This document shows, piece by piece, positions 9,298-17,945 of a DNA stretch of 64,000 nucleotides. The stretch is from Pseudomonas sp. GL-B-19. GTDB lineage: Bacteria > Pseudomonadota > Gammaproteobacteria > Pseudomonadales > Pseudomonadaceae. Location: contig NZ_JAHBDK010000022.1 of the NCBI RefSeq assembly GCF_019956415.1, positions 55,974 through 119,973 on the forward strand, given 5' to 3'. The first letter of the stretch is position 1. The number at the start of each line of letters is the position of its first letter. Made by a program: the position numbers and the translations under genes. The notes under the pieces are model-generated. The model was given only the letters and a program-made list of their open reading frames with translations, was not told where the DNA came from and made no database searches.

Positions 9298-9783
9298 TTG
9301 ACGAACAAAGCATTACGAATCCTGATTGCCGACGAGCAACACTTTCACCGGATGAAGGTCGAGCGCCTGTTCAACCATTTGGGCTACTACCGGGTGGCAC
9401 CGGTTCAAAACCTTGAAGAACTATTGACCCTGGTCGAGTACGGTTGCGAACCGTTCGACCTGGTGGTCATCAATGCCTCTCTAGCCGCTGGATCACTGGA
9501 CCTGCGCGGGTTCTTCCTCGACAACCGCCAGGTTCGTCATACCCTGATTTTCAACGACCAGCCTGCGCAATCGGCGTCGATGCCTTTGCGCGTAAAACAG
9601 ACGATTCATGTGAGTCCTGTGGCGCTTCCTGATCTGATGTGCATCCAGCGCCTGATGTCGAGCGTCGATCCTTACGCGACATCTCCTGACGGTGCGATAC
9701 CCGCAAATGGTGAGTTGAACCGAGGCGACCGTTCGTCGGAACTGTCATTTTTGACAGGTGGTTTCCATCTCCTGGCCATGTAA
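9298..9783 (+). CDS. Degenerate receiver-domain protein (pseudo-receiver 2)
   Basis: A 161-residue paralogue of the preceding gene with a TTG start. The core (about residues 5-120) has the receiver fold pattern beginning RILIADEQHFHR. The phospho-acceptor position is again Asn (LVVINASL) and the switch Lys is not evident. The last 40 or so residues are polar and probably disordered. The frame ends about 90 bases before the LuxR-type regulator on the same strand, so co-transcription is possible. As both paralogues lost the same residue, a phosphorylation-independent binding role for the fold is a reasonable inference. Confidence 0.7.
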   Translation: MTNKALRILIADEQHFHRMKVERLFNHLGYYRVAPVQNLEELLTLVEYGCEPFDLVVINASLAAGSLDLRGFFLDNRQVRHTLIFNDQPAQSASMPLRVKQTIHVSPVALPDLMCIQRLMSSVDPYATSPDGAIPANGELNRGDRSSELSFLTGGFHLLAM

Positions 9784-9871
9784 GAGTTTTCTCGCAGATG
9801 CTGCGGGCATTCCGGACATTTCCGGCGGGCATTCGTGGCCTCATCGTCGATTTTTTGCACAGGGAGTTGCC

Positions 9872-10492
9872 ATGAAGTCAGTGCTGATTGTGGACGATCA
9901 TCCGGTGGTTCGCGCCGCAGTCAAACTGGTACTTGAACGGGAAGGTTTCAAACGGATTCATGAAGCCTCCTGCGTCGGTGAGGCATCGGTGATACTCCGT
10001 GAGCACAATGTTAGTCTGGTGATTCTGGACCTGGTGATGCCCGGCGGTAACGGGCTGGACGTACTGGAGCGCATCAAAGCCAGCAACTTGACGTGTGTGG
10101 TTCTGATATTCACGTCTCTTGACCCGCTGTTTTTCCAGGAGCGTTGCATGCGCGCCGGGGCCCTGGCGTATGTCGCCAAGACCAACGACCTCAGTCAATT
10201 GCACAAGGCCATTCACGCGTTGATGGCCGGGTACACCTATTTCGCGCAACTGCCCAGCGTATCAATGGACGCGCTGCAGCAAAGCGAAAAACAAATGATC
10301 GATAAACTCTCCAACCGCGAGCTGACCATCCTCCAGTACCTGGCCCGGGGGACCACAAACAAGGCCATCGCCGAGGCGATGCACCTGAGCCACAAGACAG
10401 TCAGTACCTACAAGACCCGTTTGATCGAAAAGCTCGGCGTGAAGGCGGCAGTTCACCTGCGCGATTTCGCCATACGCAATCACTTGATCTAA
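9872..10492 (+). CDS. LuxR/NarL-family response regulator (BvgA-like)
   Basis: A 206-residue response regulator. The receiver domain is intact: Asp-Asp at residues 8-9, phospho-acceptor Asp53 (VILDLVMPGG), and Lys in VAKTND. The C-terminal GerE-type helix-turn-helix (about 143-206) contains LSNRELTILQYLARG and KAIAEAMHLSHKTVSTYK. The start is set by AGGGAG seven bases before the ATG at 9872. The sensor gene follows 12 bases downstream, so the pair forms an operon of the BvgAS/RocAS type. Targets cannot be read from the sequence. Confidence 0.92.
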   Translation: MKSVLIVDDHPVVRAAVKLVLEREGFKRIHEASCVGEASVILREHNVSLVILDLVMPGGNGLDVLERIKASNLTCVVLIFTSLDPLFFQERCMRAGALAYVAKTNDLSQLHKAIHALMAGYTYFAQLPSVSMDALQQSEKQMIDKLSNRELTILQYLARGTTNKAIAEAMHLSHKTVSTYKTRLIEKLGVKAAVHLRDFAIRNHLI

Positions 10493-10504
10493 GGGGGCCT
10501 GAAC

Positions 10505-13500
10505 GTGCGTATTCTGTTGTGCGCCTTGATGCTATGCCTGGTACCGCCGACGCTGGCCGCCCAGGATAACGAGCCGAAGTCCTTGCAGCTGCTGGGGCGT
10601 TCGACGGTGGAGGGTTACGAGTTCCAATTGGATGAAAAGGACCGGCAATGGCTGCGCAACAAGCGTGTGCTGCGCCTTGGGGTGAGCGGGCCGGACTACC
10701 CACCTTTCGAAGTCACGCGCAATCATGATGAGCTGGAAGGCATCACCGCCGACTACGCCCAATTGATTGCACAAATGTTGGACATCCCGATTGAAGTTCG
10801 GCGTTATGGTACGCGGGAAGCGGCCATGGAGGCTCTGAAATTCGATGCGCTTGATCTACTCGGGACCTCGAACAATTTCGAAGCGGCCGACCCCGAGTTG
10901 ATCTTGTCCAGTTCCTATGCAGAAGATCAGCCGATGCTGGTTACCCGACTGGACGAGCGCATGCCCGAGGATCTGGCGGGTAAACGCATCGCCATGGTCG
11001 ATGACTATCTGCCTGCGCGAACGGTCGAAACGTTTTATCCCGCGGCGAGTCTGCAACGTTATCCATCCGCGCTCGATGCACTTGGCGCGGTGGCGTACGG
11101 GCAAGATGACGTGTACCTGGGGGACCTCATCAGTGCCAACTACCTGATCAACAATAATTACCTCAATGACGTTCAGTTGTTGGGGCCTTCCGGGCTCGAC
11201 GCCAACCCGTTCGGCTTTGCCATGGCCAGGGACAACCTGCCTCTTAAGGACATCATCGACAAGACGTTGGCGGCGATCCCTTTGGATCAACGGGCGGCTA
11301 TTGATCAGCGCTGGAGCGCCGGCAGGGTCAACAGGTTAAGTCAGTCGCGAGTCAATTTGAGCGCCAGTGAACAGCATTGGCTGGACCGTCACCCACAGGT
11401 GAATGTCGGGGTGGTCGAGAACTTTGCGCCGCTGTCATTCTTCAATGCCGAGGGGCAATTCAGCGGGCTGACCGCGCAATTGCTGACGCTGATCAGCCAG
11501 CGCAGCGGTTTGAACTTCAACGTGCTACGGGGCCGGTCCCTTGACCAACAGATTCAGCGACTCAAGGCTGGCGAGATCGACGTCATACCCGCCATCATCC
11601 CGGCCACCGAAGGTGTCTCGGATCTGCACTTTACCAGCCCCTATGTGACCAATCCGTACACGCTAGTCAGTGCAAACACGCCCGATAGTCCTAAGACGCT
11701 GAATGGCTTGGCCGGTAAACGCCTGGCGATTTATCACAACCACCCGGTGCGCGCATTCATTCAGTCGCGGGTGCCAGGCGTGCGCATGGTAGATGTTGAA
11801 AACCCGGCGCAAGGTCTGGAATTGGTCATGAACGGACAGGCCGACGCGGCAGTCAGTTCGTTGTTCATGACACGTTACCTGATTGCCCGCTATTACCAGG
11901 GACGTTTACGGATCAGCAGCACCGTGGGCGACGAACCGGCGCGCATCGCCATGGCAATGGACCGCGGTGCTCCGGAATTGCAATCGATCTTGAACAAGGC
12001 GTTGCTGAGCATCTCGCCCGAAGAAATGGACGGTCTGGTCGCCCGCTGGGGCAATGATGTGGTGGTGGATGACAGCTATTGGCTTCGTCACCGCCCAGCC
12101 ATTTTGCAGGCTTTTGCCGCCGCCGCCGCGTTGCTCTTGCTGGCTTTGGGCTGGATCACCTGGCAGCGCCGGCAGATCCGCCAACGTCAACGGTGGTTGC
12201 AACAATTGCAGGACGCCAAGGACGCCGCCGACGACGCCAATCGCGCGAAAACCACGTTTCTGGCGACCATGAGCCACGAAATCCGTACGCCGATGAATGC
12301 CCTGATCGGCATGCTCGAAATGGCCGGGATGCGGGCGAAGGAGGGCGTCGCCGATCGTTCCGCCCTGGAGGTAGCGTCCACTGCCGCGCAGCAGTTACTG
12401 GCATTGATCGGCGATATCCTGGACATTGCCCGCATCGAATCCGGCCATTTGTCCCTGGCGCCCGAGCGTGTCAATTTGCATGCGCTGGTGGCATCGGTGT
12501 GCCGGGTGTTCGAAGGCCTGGCTCGGGAGAAAGACCTGGCATGGCGAGTTGACCTGGACGAGCGCAGTGATCGTGACGTGTTGATCGACCCCACGCGTTT
12601 TAAGCAGGTGCTGTCCAACCTGTTGAGTAACGCGATCAAGTTTACCCATGCCGGTGAGGTGAGCCTGGCACTGCGGGTGGTGCCGGGGATTTCAGATCAT
12701 CTGGCGGTGAACGTACATATCGAAGACAGTGGTATCGGCATCAGCGCGGTTGATCAGCAGCGTTTGTTCAGCCCGTTCGTCCAGGCCGGCAACAGCCAAC
12801 AGTCGGGCCGCAAGGGTTCCGGTCTGGGGTTGGTGATCAGTCGCACCCTGTGCGAAATGATGGGGGGGCGGCTGGTACTCGACAGCGTCCTTGGGCGGGG
12901 CACTCAGGCCGACATCAGTCTGTCGCTGGTGGCGTTGAAAGCCTTGCCACCCTGTGATGCGGTGGACACTGGATTAGCGCTATCCACCCGAGCGCTGACG
13001 ATTTTGGTGGTCGATGACTATCCGGCCAATCGCTTGTTGCTGAACCGTCAGCTGAGCTATCTGGGGCACCGTGTCATAGAGGCCGAGGATGGTGAACAAG
13101 GGCTCGAACAATGGCGCGCCCATGAGTTCGATGTCGTCATCAGCGACTGCAATATGCCTGGGCTCAGCGGTTATGAATTAGCGAGCGCAATTCGTGATGA
13201 AGAGCGCGCCTATGGATTGCCGTCCATCCTCATTCTGGGGTTTACCGCCAATGCGCAGCCTGAAGAAAAGATTCGATGCGTGGAAGCGGGCATGGACGAC
13301 TGCTTGTTCAAACCCATCCTGCTGGTGGATTTGAGCGCCTGGCTGGCATCACGATTTTCAAGTGAGACGCCGATCCCGGTCGACACGCAAGCCTCCCGTG
13401 AGATGGACTTGACCGGCCTGGAGCTTTACGTCGGTGAAGACCGCACGCTGATCAATCAATTGTTGCGCGAGTTGGCCGAGACCAACCGTGATGACCGCAA

Positions 13501-13723
13501 TCATCTGCTGCAAGCCCATGCCGGTGACAATCGCCCGCGCCTCCAGGAGCTGGCGCACCGCATCAAGGGCAGTGCGCGCATGGTGCGCGCAGAACGTTTG
13601 ATCGAGTGTTGCGAGGATCTGGAACGAGCCTGCGCCGAAGGCCGCGCGGCGCTGATCGACAAGGCCGTCGATCAGTTGCAGCACGCCATGAAAAGTCTCG
13701 GGCAGCACCTCAAGCGTGACTAG
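10505..13723 (+). CDS. BvgS/EvgS-like unorthodox hybrid sensor kinase
   Basis: A 1072-residue inner-membrane phosphorelay kinase with a GTG start. In order: a signal peptide (about 1-19, ending LAAQ), two periplasmic solute-binding-like (SBP_bac_3) domains (about 50-275 and 290-515), one membrane helix (about 532-552), a HisKA domain with His591 in MSHEIRTP, an HATPase domain with ENH-box and G-boxes around 640-805, a receiver domain with Asp881 (ISDCNMPG), and a C-terminal HPt domain with His1018 (AHRIKGSA). No PAS domain separates the membrane helix from HisKA, unlike Bordetella BvgS. The final acceptor is presumably the LuxR-type regulator encoded just upstream. The tandem periplasmic domains suggest sensing of a small molecule or a periplasmic condition. 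Confidence 0.93.
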   Translation: MRILLCALMLCLVPPTLAAQDNEPKSLQLLGRSTVEGYEFQLDEKDRQWLRNKRVLRLGVSGPDYPPFEVTRNHDELEGITADYAQLIAQMLDIPIEVRRYGTREAAMEALKFDALDLLGTSNNFEAADPELILSSSYAEDQPMLVTRLDERMPEDLAGKRIAMVDDYLPARTVETFYPAASLQRYPSALDALGAVAYGQDDVYLGDLISANYLINNNYLNDVQLLGPSGLDANPFGFAMARDNLPLKDIIDKTLAAIPLDQRAAIDQRWSAGRVNRLSQSRVNLSASEQHWLDRHPQVNVGVVENFAPLSFFNAEGQFSGLTAQLLTLISQRSGLNFNVLRGRSLDQQIQRLKAGEIDVIPAIIPATEGVSDLHFTSPYVTNPYTLVSANTPDSPKTLNGLAGKRLAIYHNHPVRAFIQSRVPGVRMVDVENPAQGLELVMNGQADAAVSSLFMTRYLIARYYQGRLRISSTVGDEPARIAMAMDRGAPELQSILNKALLSISPEEMDGLVARWGNDVVVDDSYWLRHRPAILQAFAAAAALLLLALGWITWQRRQIRQRQRWLQQLQDAKDAADDANRAKTTFLATMSHEIRTPMNALIGMLEMAGMRAKEGVADRSALEVASTAAQQLLALIGDILDIARIESGHLSLAPERVNLHALVASVCRVFEGLAREKDLAWRVDLDERSDRDVLIDPTRFKQVLSNLLSNAIKFTHAGEVSLALRVVPGISDHLAVNVHIEDSGIGISAVDQQRLFSPFVQAGNSQQSGRKGSGLGLVISRTLCEMMGGRLVLDSVLGRGTQADISLSLVALKALPPCDAVDTGLALSTRALTILVVDDYPANRLLLNRQLSYLGHRVIEAEDGEQGLEQWRAHEFDVVISDCNMPGLSGYELASAIRDEERAYGLPSILILGFTANAQPEEKIRCVEAGMDDCLFKPILLVDLSAWLASRFSSETPIPVDTQASREMDLTGLELYVGEDRTLINQLLRELAETNRDDRNHLLQAHAGDNRPRLQELAHRIKGSARMVRAERLIECCEDLERACAEGRAALIDKAVDQLQHAMKSLGQHLKRD

Positions 13724-13779
13724 CGAGGTGCGATGCCTTTAAGGCTGGTCAGCCGCTGGCCGCGAAGCGGTCTGACGCC

Positions 13780-14319
13780 TTACCCCCGAGCCTCAAGAAT
13801 CATGCAAGTTGTCGACCCCGTTGCATACAACCGCCCATCCACATCATAAATCCGCCCCTCGGCCAGCGCGGTCGAACGTCCCAAGTGAACGATCTTGCCT
13901 TCGGCGCGTACTGGCCCGCTGGCACCCGTCAGTGCGCGCACATAACTGATGCGCAGATCCAGCGTCGTATAGCCCTGACCCTTTTTCAGCTGCGTATGAA
14001 TCGCACAACCCATACACGAGTCCAACAACGTCGCAGCATAGCCGCCATGCACGCTGCCCAGCGGGTTGTAATGGCGCGCGTCCGGGGTGCCCTGAAAGAT
14101 AAACATCCCGGCCGACCATTCGATGGGGATGAAATCCATCAGCGCGCCAATCGGCGGCGACGGCAGCTCACCGTTACCGATGCCTTCGAAGAATTCGGCG
14201 GGCGACAGCGCACTGACGTCGGCCATGGACAGGCTGCCAGGGCCGGCAAGCCGGGCGCGCATGGCGTGTTCCTGGGCAATCCATTGAGCGAGCGTGGCTT
14301 CGCGGGTGGGGCTTTGCAT
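13780..14319 (-). CDS. PaaI-family hotdog thioesterase
   Basis: A 179-residue hotdog-fold protein likely to hydrolyse acyl-CoA thioesters. The family motif GSVHGGYAATLLDSCMG lies near residue 85, with the glycine-rich turn and Asp expected of the PaaI/YdiI type. The ATG at 14319 is preferred because GAGGAC sits at a normal distance; an ATG two codons upstream (14325) is too close. The N-terminal 60 residues are longer than in the smallest PaaI proteins. It stands alone between the sensor kinase and a LysR gene, so the physiological substrate is unknown. It is not the paaI of the phenylacetate cluster, which lies at 57 kb. Confidence 0.85.
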   Translation of the reverse strand: MQSPTREATLAQWIAQEHAMRARLAGPGSLSMADVSALSPAEFFEGIGNGELPSPPIGALMDFIPIEWSAGMFIFQGTPDARHYNPLGSVHGGYAATLLDSCMGCAIHTQLKKGQGYTTLDLRISYVRALTGASGPVRAEGKIVHLGRSTALAEGRIYDVDGRLYATGSTTCMILEARG

Positions 14320-14415
14320 AGACATGTCCTCGGGCGGTGCGGATATTATGGTTGTAATCCAGATCGATATTATGTCCGAAATAAAAACTCTGCCAGCGCC
14401 GCGTGTCGCGTCACA

Positions 14416-15321
14416 TCAGGCGATGTCAGCGTGGTTGAACTCCTCTCCTAGAAAGTCGATCAACGTACGCACCGACGGCAGCAGTCCACGGCGAGAAGGA
14501 AAGATTGCATGGATGATTCCGCATTTCGGTGCCCAACCCGGCACCAGGTTGACCAGCCGACCGGTCGCCATGTCATCGCGCACCACTACGCTCGGCAGGT
14601 GCGCAATGCCAATACCCGCAACCACCGCGTGACGCAACGCGAGCAAATCATCGGTGACCATGCGTGGCGTATGTCGAATCAGTGCGCTGGCGCCTTCGGC
14701 ACCGAACAATTCCCACTGATATTCACGCTGGGCGGCTCCCCAATGCAGGCTCGGCAACCCGCTCAGGTCGGCGGGGGAGGCGGGGGACGACAGGCGTTCG
14801 GCCCAGGCCGGGCTACCCACCACGCACTGGGTGCTGTTGCCCAGAACCTTCATCACCATGTCGGTGTTTTCCAATGGCGGAAAGCGCACGCGCAGGGCGA
14901 TGTCGAACCCTTCGTGGATCAGGTCGACCCGGCGATTGGTGCTCTCGATAAATAATTCCACCAGCGGGTATTTGAGCATGTAGCGCGTCAGCATGGGCCC
15001 GACCCAGGAGTTGAGCAGCGCCGTCGGGCAACTGATGCGCACCAGGCCTTGAGGCTCGGAGCGATTGCGTTCGATCAGTTCGGCGGCACTTTCTGCTTCG
15101 ACGCGCATGGCCAGGCAACGCTGGTAGTAGGCCTGGCCGATTTCCGTCAACGAACAATGGCGACTGGTGCGATGCAGCAGGCGAACACCGAGGCGTTCTT
15201 CAAGCTCGGCGATGCGTCGGCTGAGCTTCGATTTAGGCATGTCCAACGCCCGACCAGCCGGGGCGAAACCGCCGTGTTCCACCACTTGAGTGAAGTAGTA
15301 AAGGGTGTTGAGGTCTTCCAT
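14416..15321 (-). CDS. LysR-family transcriptional regulator
   Basis: A 301-residue regulator with an N-terminal winged helix-turn-helix (LNTLYYFTQVVEHGGFAPAGRALDMPKSKLSR) and a LysR substrate-binding domain. The second of two adjacent ATGs (15321) is chosen because GGGGA lies at better spacing. It is divergent from the pirin gene (about 107 bases between starts), and LysR proteins commonly regulate a divergent neighbour, so the pirin-hydrolase genes are its probable targets. The inducer is unknown. Confidence 0.9.
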   Translation of the reverse strand: MEDLNTLYYFTQVVEHGGFAPAGRALDMPKSKLSRRIAELEERLGVRLLHRTSRHCSLTEIGQAYYQRCLAMRVEAESAAELIERNRSEPQGLVRISCPTALLNSWVGPMLTRYMLKYPLVELFIESTNRRVDLIHEGFDIALRVRFPPLENTDMVMKVLGNSTQCVVGSPAWAERLSSPASPADLSGLPSLHWGAAQREYQWELFGAEGASALIRHTPRMVTDDLLALRHAVVAGIGIAHLPSVVVRDDMATGRLVNLVPGWAPKCGIIHAIFPSRRGLLPSVRTLIDFLGEEFNHADIA

Positions 15322-15428
15322 CATCGTTCCCCAAATAGAACGCAAAGGCTGATTTTTGCAGTCTAGCGCACCAAAGGTTCGAGTTTTAAGCTTTGTCAAT
15401 GGCTTCACTCACCTCATCAGGAGACACC

Positions 15429-16295
15429 ATGAAAAACATCATCGGTATCTACACCAGTCCACGCTCCCATTGGGTCGGCGACGGCTTTCCGGTTCGTACA
15501 CTTTTTTCCTACGACAACCTGGGCAAGCACATCAGCCCGTTCCTGCTGCTGGATCATGCCGCTCCTGCCGAATTCACCCCGACCACTGAACGACGTGGCG
15601 TTGGTCAGCATCCGCACCGTGGTTTCGAAACCGTGACTATCGTTTACAAGGGCGAACTGGAACACCGTGACTCCACCGGCAGCGGCGGCACGATCGGCCC
15701 TGGCGATGTGCAGTGGATGACCGCTGCTTCGGGGATCCTGCATGAGGAGTTTCACTCCGAGGGTTTCGCCAAATCCGGCGGCACTCTGGAAATGGTGCAG
15801 CTATGGGTCAACCTGCCGGCCAAGGACAAAATGGCCGACGCCGGTTATCAGACGATCCTCGATGGCGACATCCCGAACATCCCGCTCAAGAACCTGGCCG
15901 GCAGCCTGCGCTTGATCGCCGGTGAGTTCGACGGCCACACCGGTCCGGCGCGCACATTCACACCGATTGACGTCTGGGATTTGCGTCTCAAGGGCGGCAA
16001 GTTGTTGACCCTGGACCTGCACGAAGGTCGCAACACGGCATTGGTGGTGTTGCACGGCACGGTTCAGGTCAATGGCCAGGAGTCGGTGCGCGAAGGTCAG
16101 TTGGCCCTGTTCGATCGCGATGGCGATCAGTTGACCCTTGAAGCCAGCCAGGACGCGGTGGTGCTGTTGCTCAGCGGCGATCCGATCGACGAGCCGATTG
16201 TCGGTCACGGCCCGTTCGTGATGAACACCGAGCAAGAAATTCACCAGGCTTTCGCCGACTTCCAGTCCGGCCGCTTCGGCCAGATGCACGGTTAA
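15429..16295 (+). CDS. Pirin family protein
   Basis: A 288-residue bicupin. The N-terminal cupin carries the pirin metal ligands in HPHRGFETVTIVYKGELEHRD and the GDVQWMTAASGILHEE motif; the second cupin is less conserved, as usual. Bacterial pirins include quercetin dioxygenases and redox-related regulators, so the exact activity cannot be set from sequence. AGGAGA precedes the ATG at good spacing. The downstream gene begins 94 bases later on the same strand, and this set (LysR, pirin, isochorismatase-like hydrolases) looks like one transcription unit under the divergent LysR. Confidence 0.9.
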   Translation: MKNIIGIYTSPRSHWVGDGFPVRTLFSYDNLGKHISPFLLLDHAAPAEFTPTTERRGVGQHPHRGFETVTIVYKGELEHRDSTGSGGTIGPGDVQWMTAASGILHEEFHSEGFAKSGGTLEMVQLWVNLPAKDKMADAGYQTILDGDIPNIPLKNLAGSLRLIAGEFDGHTGPARTFTPIDVWDLRLKGGKLLTLDLHEGRNTALVVLHGTVQVNGQESVREGQLALFDRDGDQLTLEASQDAVVLLLSGDPIDEPIVGHGPFVMNTEQEIHQAFADFQSGRFGQMHG

Positions 16296-16388
16296 CCCGT
16301 AGCGCTTCAACAACCCGCTCTACACAGGATGCGTAGGCCGGTTCTCAGGCCAGGGATGGCTGTTGCCCAAACGAAAGAGGAAACGCAC

Positions 16389-17072
16389 ATGAGTACCATC
16401 AATGCGGCCAACTTCAACGGCCAAAAACCGACCATCGATCCCAACGACAGCGCAATGCTGTTGATCGACCACCAGAGCGGGCTGTTTCAGATCGTCAAGG
16501 ATATGGACGTGCCGCAACTGCGCGCCAACGCGATTGCCCTGGCCAAGGCCGCGACCTTGCTGAACATGCCGGTAATCACCACGGCCTCTGTCCCACAAGG
16601 ACCGAACGGGCCGTTGATCCCCGAGATTCATGAAGCCGCGCCGCATGCCCGATACGTGGCGCGCAAAGGTGAAATCAATGCCTGGGACAATGCTGAGTTT
16701 CATGCCGCGGTGAAAGCCACCGGCAAGAAAACCCTGGTGATCGCCGGTACGCTGACCAGTGTTTGCCTGGCGTTTCCGTCCATTGCGGCGGTGCATGAAG
16801 GCTACAAAGTGTTTGCCGTGGTCGACGCCTCCGGCAACCACTCGAAACTGGCCACCGATCTGACAATTGCCCGATTGGCACAAGCCGGGGTGGTGCCGAT
16901 CGACATTATGGCTACGCTCTCTGAGCTGCAAGGCTCATGGAATCGTCCGGATGCCGAGCAGTGGGCCGCGGTCTACGCCCAGGCCATGCCGCATTATCAA
17001 TTGCTGATCGAAAGCTACCTCAAGGCTCAGCAAGTGGCGAATGAACACGAAGTGCTGGACTCCCAGCGTTAA
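16389..17072 (+). CDS. Isochorismatase-like cysteine hydrolase 1
   Basis: A 227-residue hydrolase of the isochorismatase superfamily, nearest in pattern to the YcaC-like group. The catalytic triad can be traced as Asp in LLIDHQSG, Lys in [12 protein letters not shown] and Cys in TSVCLAFP. The substrate is unknown; relatives hydrolyse amides or isochorismate. GAGGAAACGCAC precedes the ATG. It is followed by a paralogue, with which it shares the NAWDN and (T/S)xVCxAFP signatures. Confidence 0.85.
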   Translation: MSTINAANFNGQKPTIDPNDSAMLLIDHQSGLFQIVKDMDVPQLRANAIALAKAATLLNMPVITTASVPQGPNGPLIPEIHEAAPHARYVARKGEINAWDNAEFHAAVKATGKKTLVIAGTLTSVCLAFPSIAAVHEGYKVFAVVDASGNHSKLATDLTIARLAQAGVVPIDIMATLSELQGSWNRPDAEQWAAVYAQAMPHYQLLIESYLKAQQVANEHEVLDSQR

Positions 17073-17129
17073 GCGGATACCCCACGCCGAGTTCCCACTC
17101 GGCATCGATAACACGCGAGGACTACTGCA

Positions 17130-17756
17130 ATGACCACTTCTTACAAACGTCTCGACAAGAACAACGCCGCCGTTTTGTTGGTTGATCACCAGGCGGGTCT
17201 GCTGTCTCTGGTGCGCGACATCGAACCGGACCGTTTCAAAAACAATGTGCTGGCCCTGGCTGACCTGGCCAAGTACTTCAAACTGCCAACCATCCTCACC
17301 ACCAGTTTCGAAACCGGTCCCAACGGCCCACTGGTGCCTGAGCTCAAGGCGCTGTTTCCGGATGCGCCTTACATCGCCCGTCCTGGCCAGATCAACGCCT
17401 GGGACAACGAAGACTTCGTCAAGGCGATCAAGGCCACCGGCAAGAAACAACTGATCATCGCCGGCGTGGTAACCGAAGTCTGCGTGGCTTTTCCGGCACT
17501 CTCGGCGCTGGCCGAAGGCTTTGAGGTGTTCGTGGTGACTGACGCTTCCGGCACCTTCAACGAACTGACCCGACAATCGGCCTGGGACCGCATGTCGGCC
17601 TCCGGCGCGCAGTTGATGACATGGTTCGGCCTGGCCTGTGAACTGCATCGCGACTGGCGTAACGACGTGGAAGGGCTGGCCACCTTGTTCTCCAACCACA
17701 TCCCGGACTATCGCAACCTGATGACCAGCTACAACACCCTGACCAACAGCAAATAA
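17130..17756 (+). CDS. Isochorismatase-like cysteine hydrolase 2 (YcaC-like)
   Basis: A 208-residue paralogue of the preceding gene. Asp in LLVDHQAG and Cys in TEVCVAFP are present. In place of the usual Lys the segment reads ARPGQINAWDN, so the Lys of the triad would have to come from elsewhere or is lost. YcaC itself is an octameric hydrolase of unknown substrate. GCGAGGACT precedes the ATG. A REPIN directly downstream probably marks the end of the transcription unit. Confidence 0.85.
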   Translation: MTTSYKRLDKNNAAVLLVDHQAGLLSLVRDIEPDRFKNNVLALADLAKYFKLPTILTTSFETGPNGPLVPELKALFPDAPYIARPGQINAWDNEDFVKAIKATGKKQLIIAGVVTEVCVAFPALSALAEGFEVFVVTDASGTFNELTRQSAWDRMSASGAQLMTWFGLACELHRDWRNDVEGLATLFSNHIPDYRNLMTSYNTLTNSK

Positions 17757-17777
17757 CTGCTGACAACTTAGATCCCC

Positions 17778-17866
17778 TGTGGGAGCGAGCTTGCTCGCGA
17801 TAGCGGTATAACAGACACCTATTCAGTGACTGTCACACCGCTATCGCGAGCAGGCTCGCTCCCACA
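17778..17866. repeat. REPIN between hydrolase 2 and the MscS gene
   Basis: TGTGGGAGCGAGCTTGCTCG at the left and its near-complement CGCGAGCAGGCTCGCTCCCA at the right form a long hairpin of the REP family. It sits in the only gap between the two genes and could act as a transcript end. Confidence 0.85.
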
Positions 17867-17945
17867 TTTGTTTTGCATGAAACCCTCCTACACTGTGCCC
17901 AATGTGTGAGATCTTCGCGCCATTGGCCCTCGCTGGAGTTGCTCG

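Noticed and set aside
13724..13779. Possible terminator after the sensor kinase gene
   Set aside because: There are short GC-rich complementary stretches, but no U-tract on either strand, so I do not call it.
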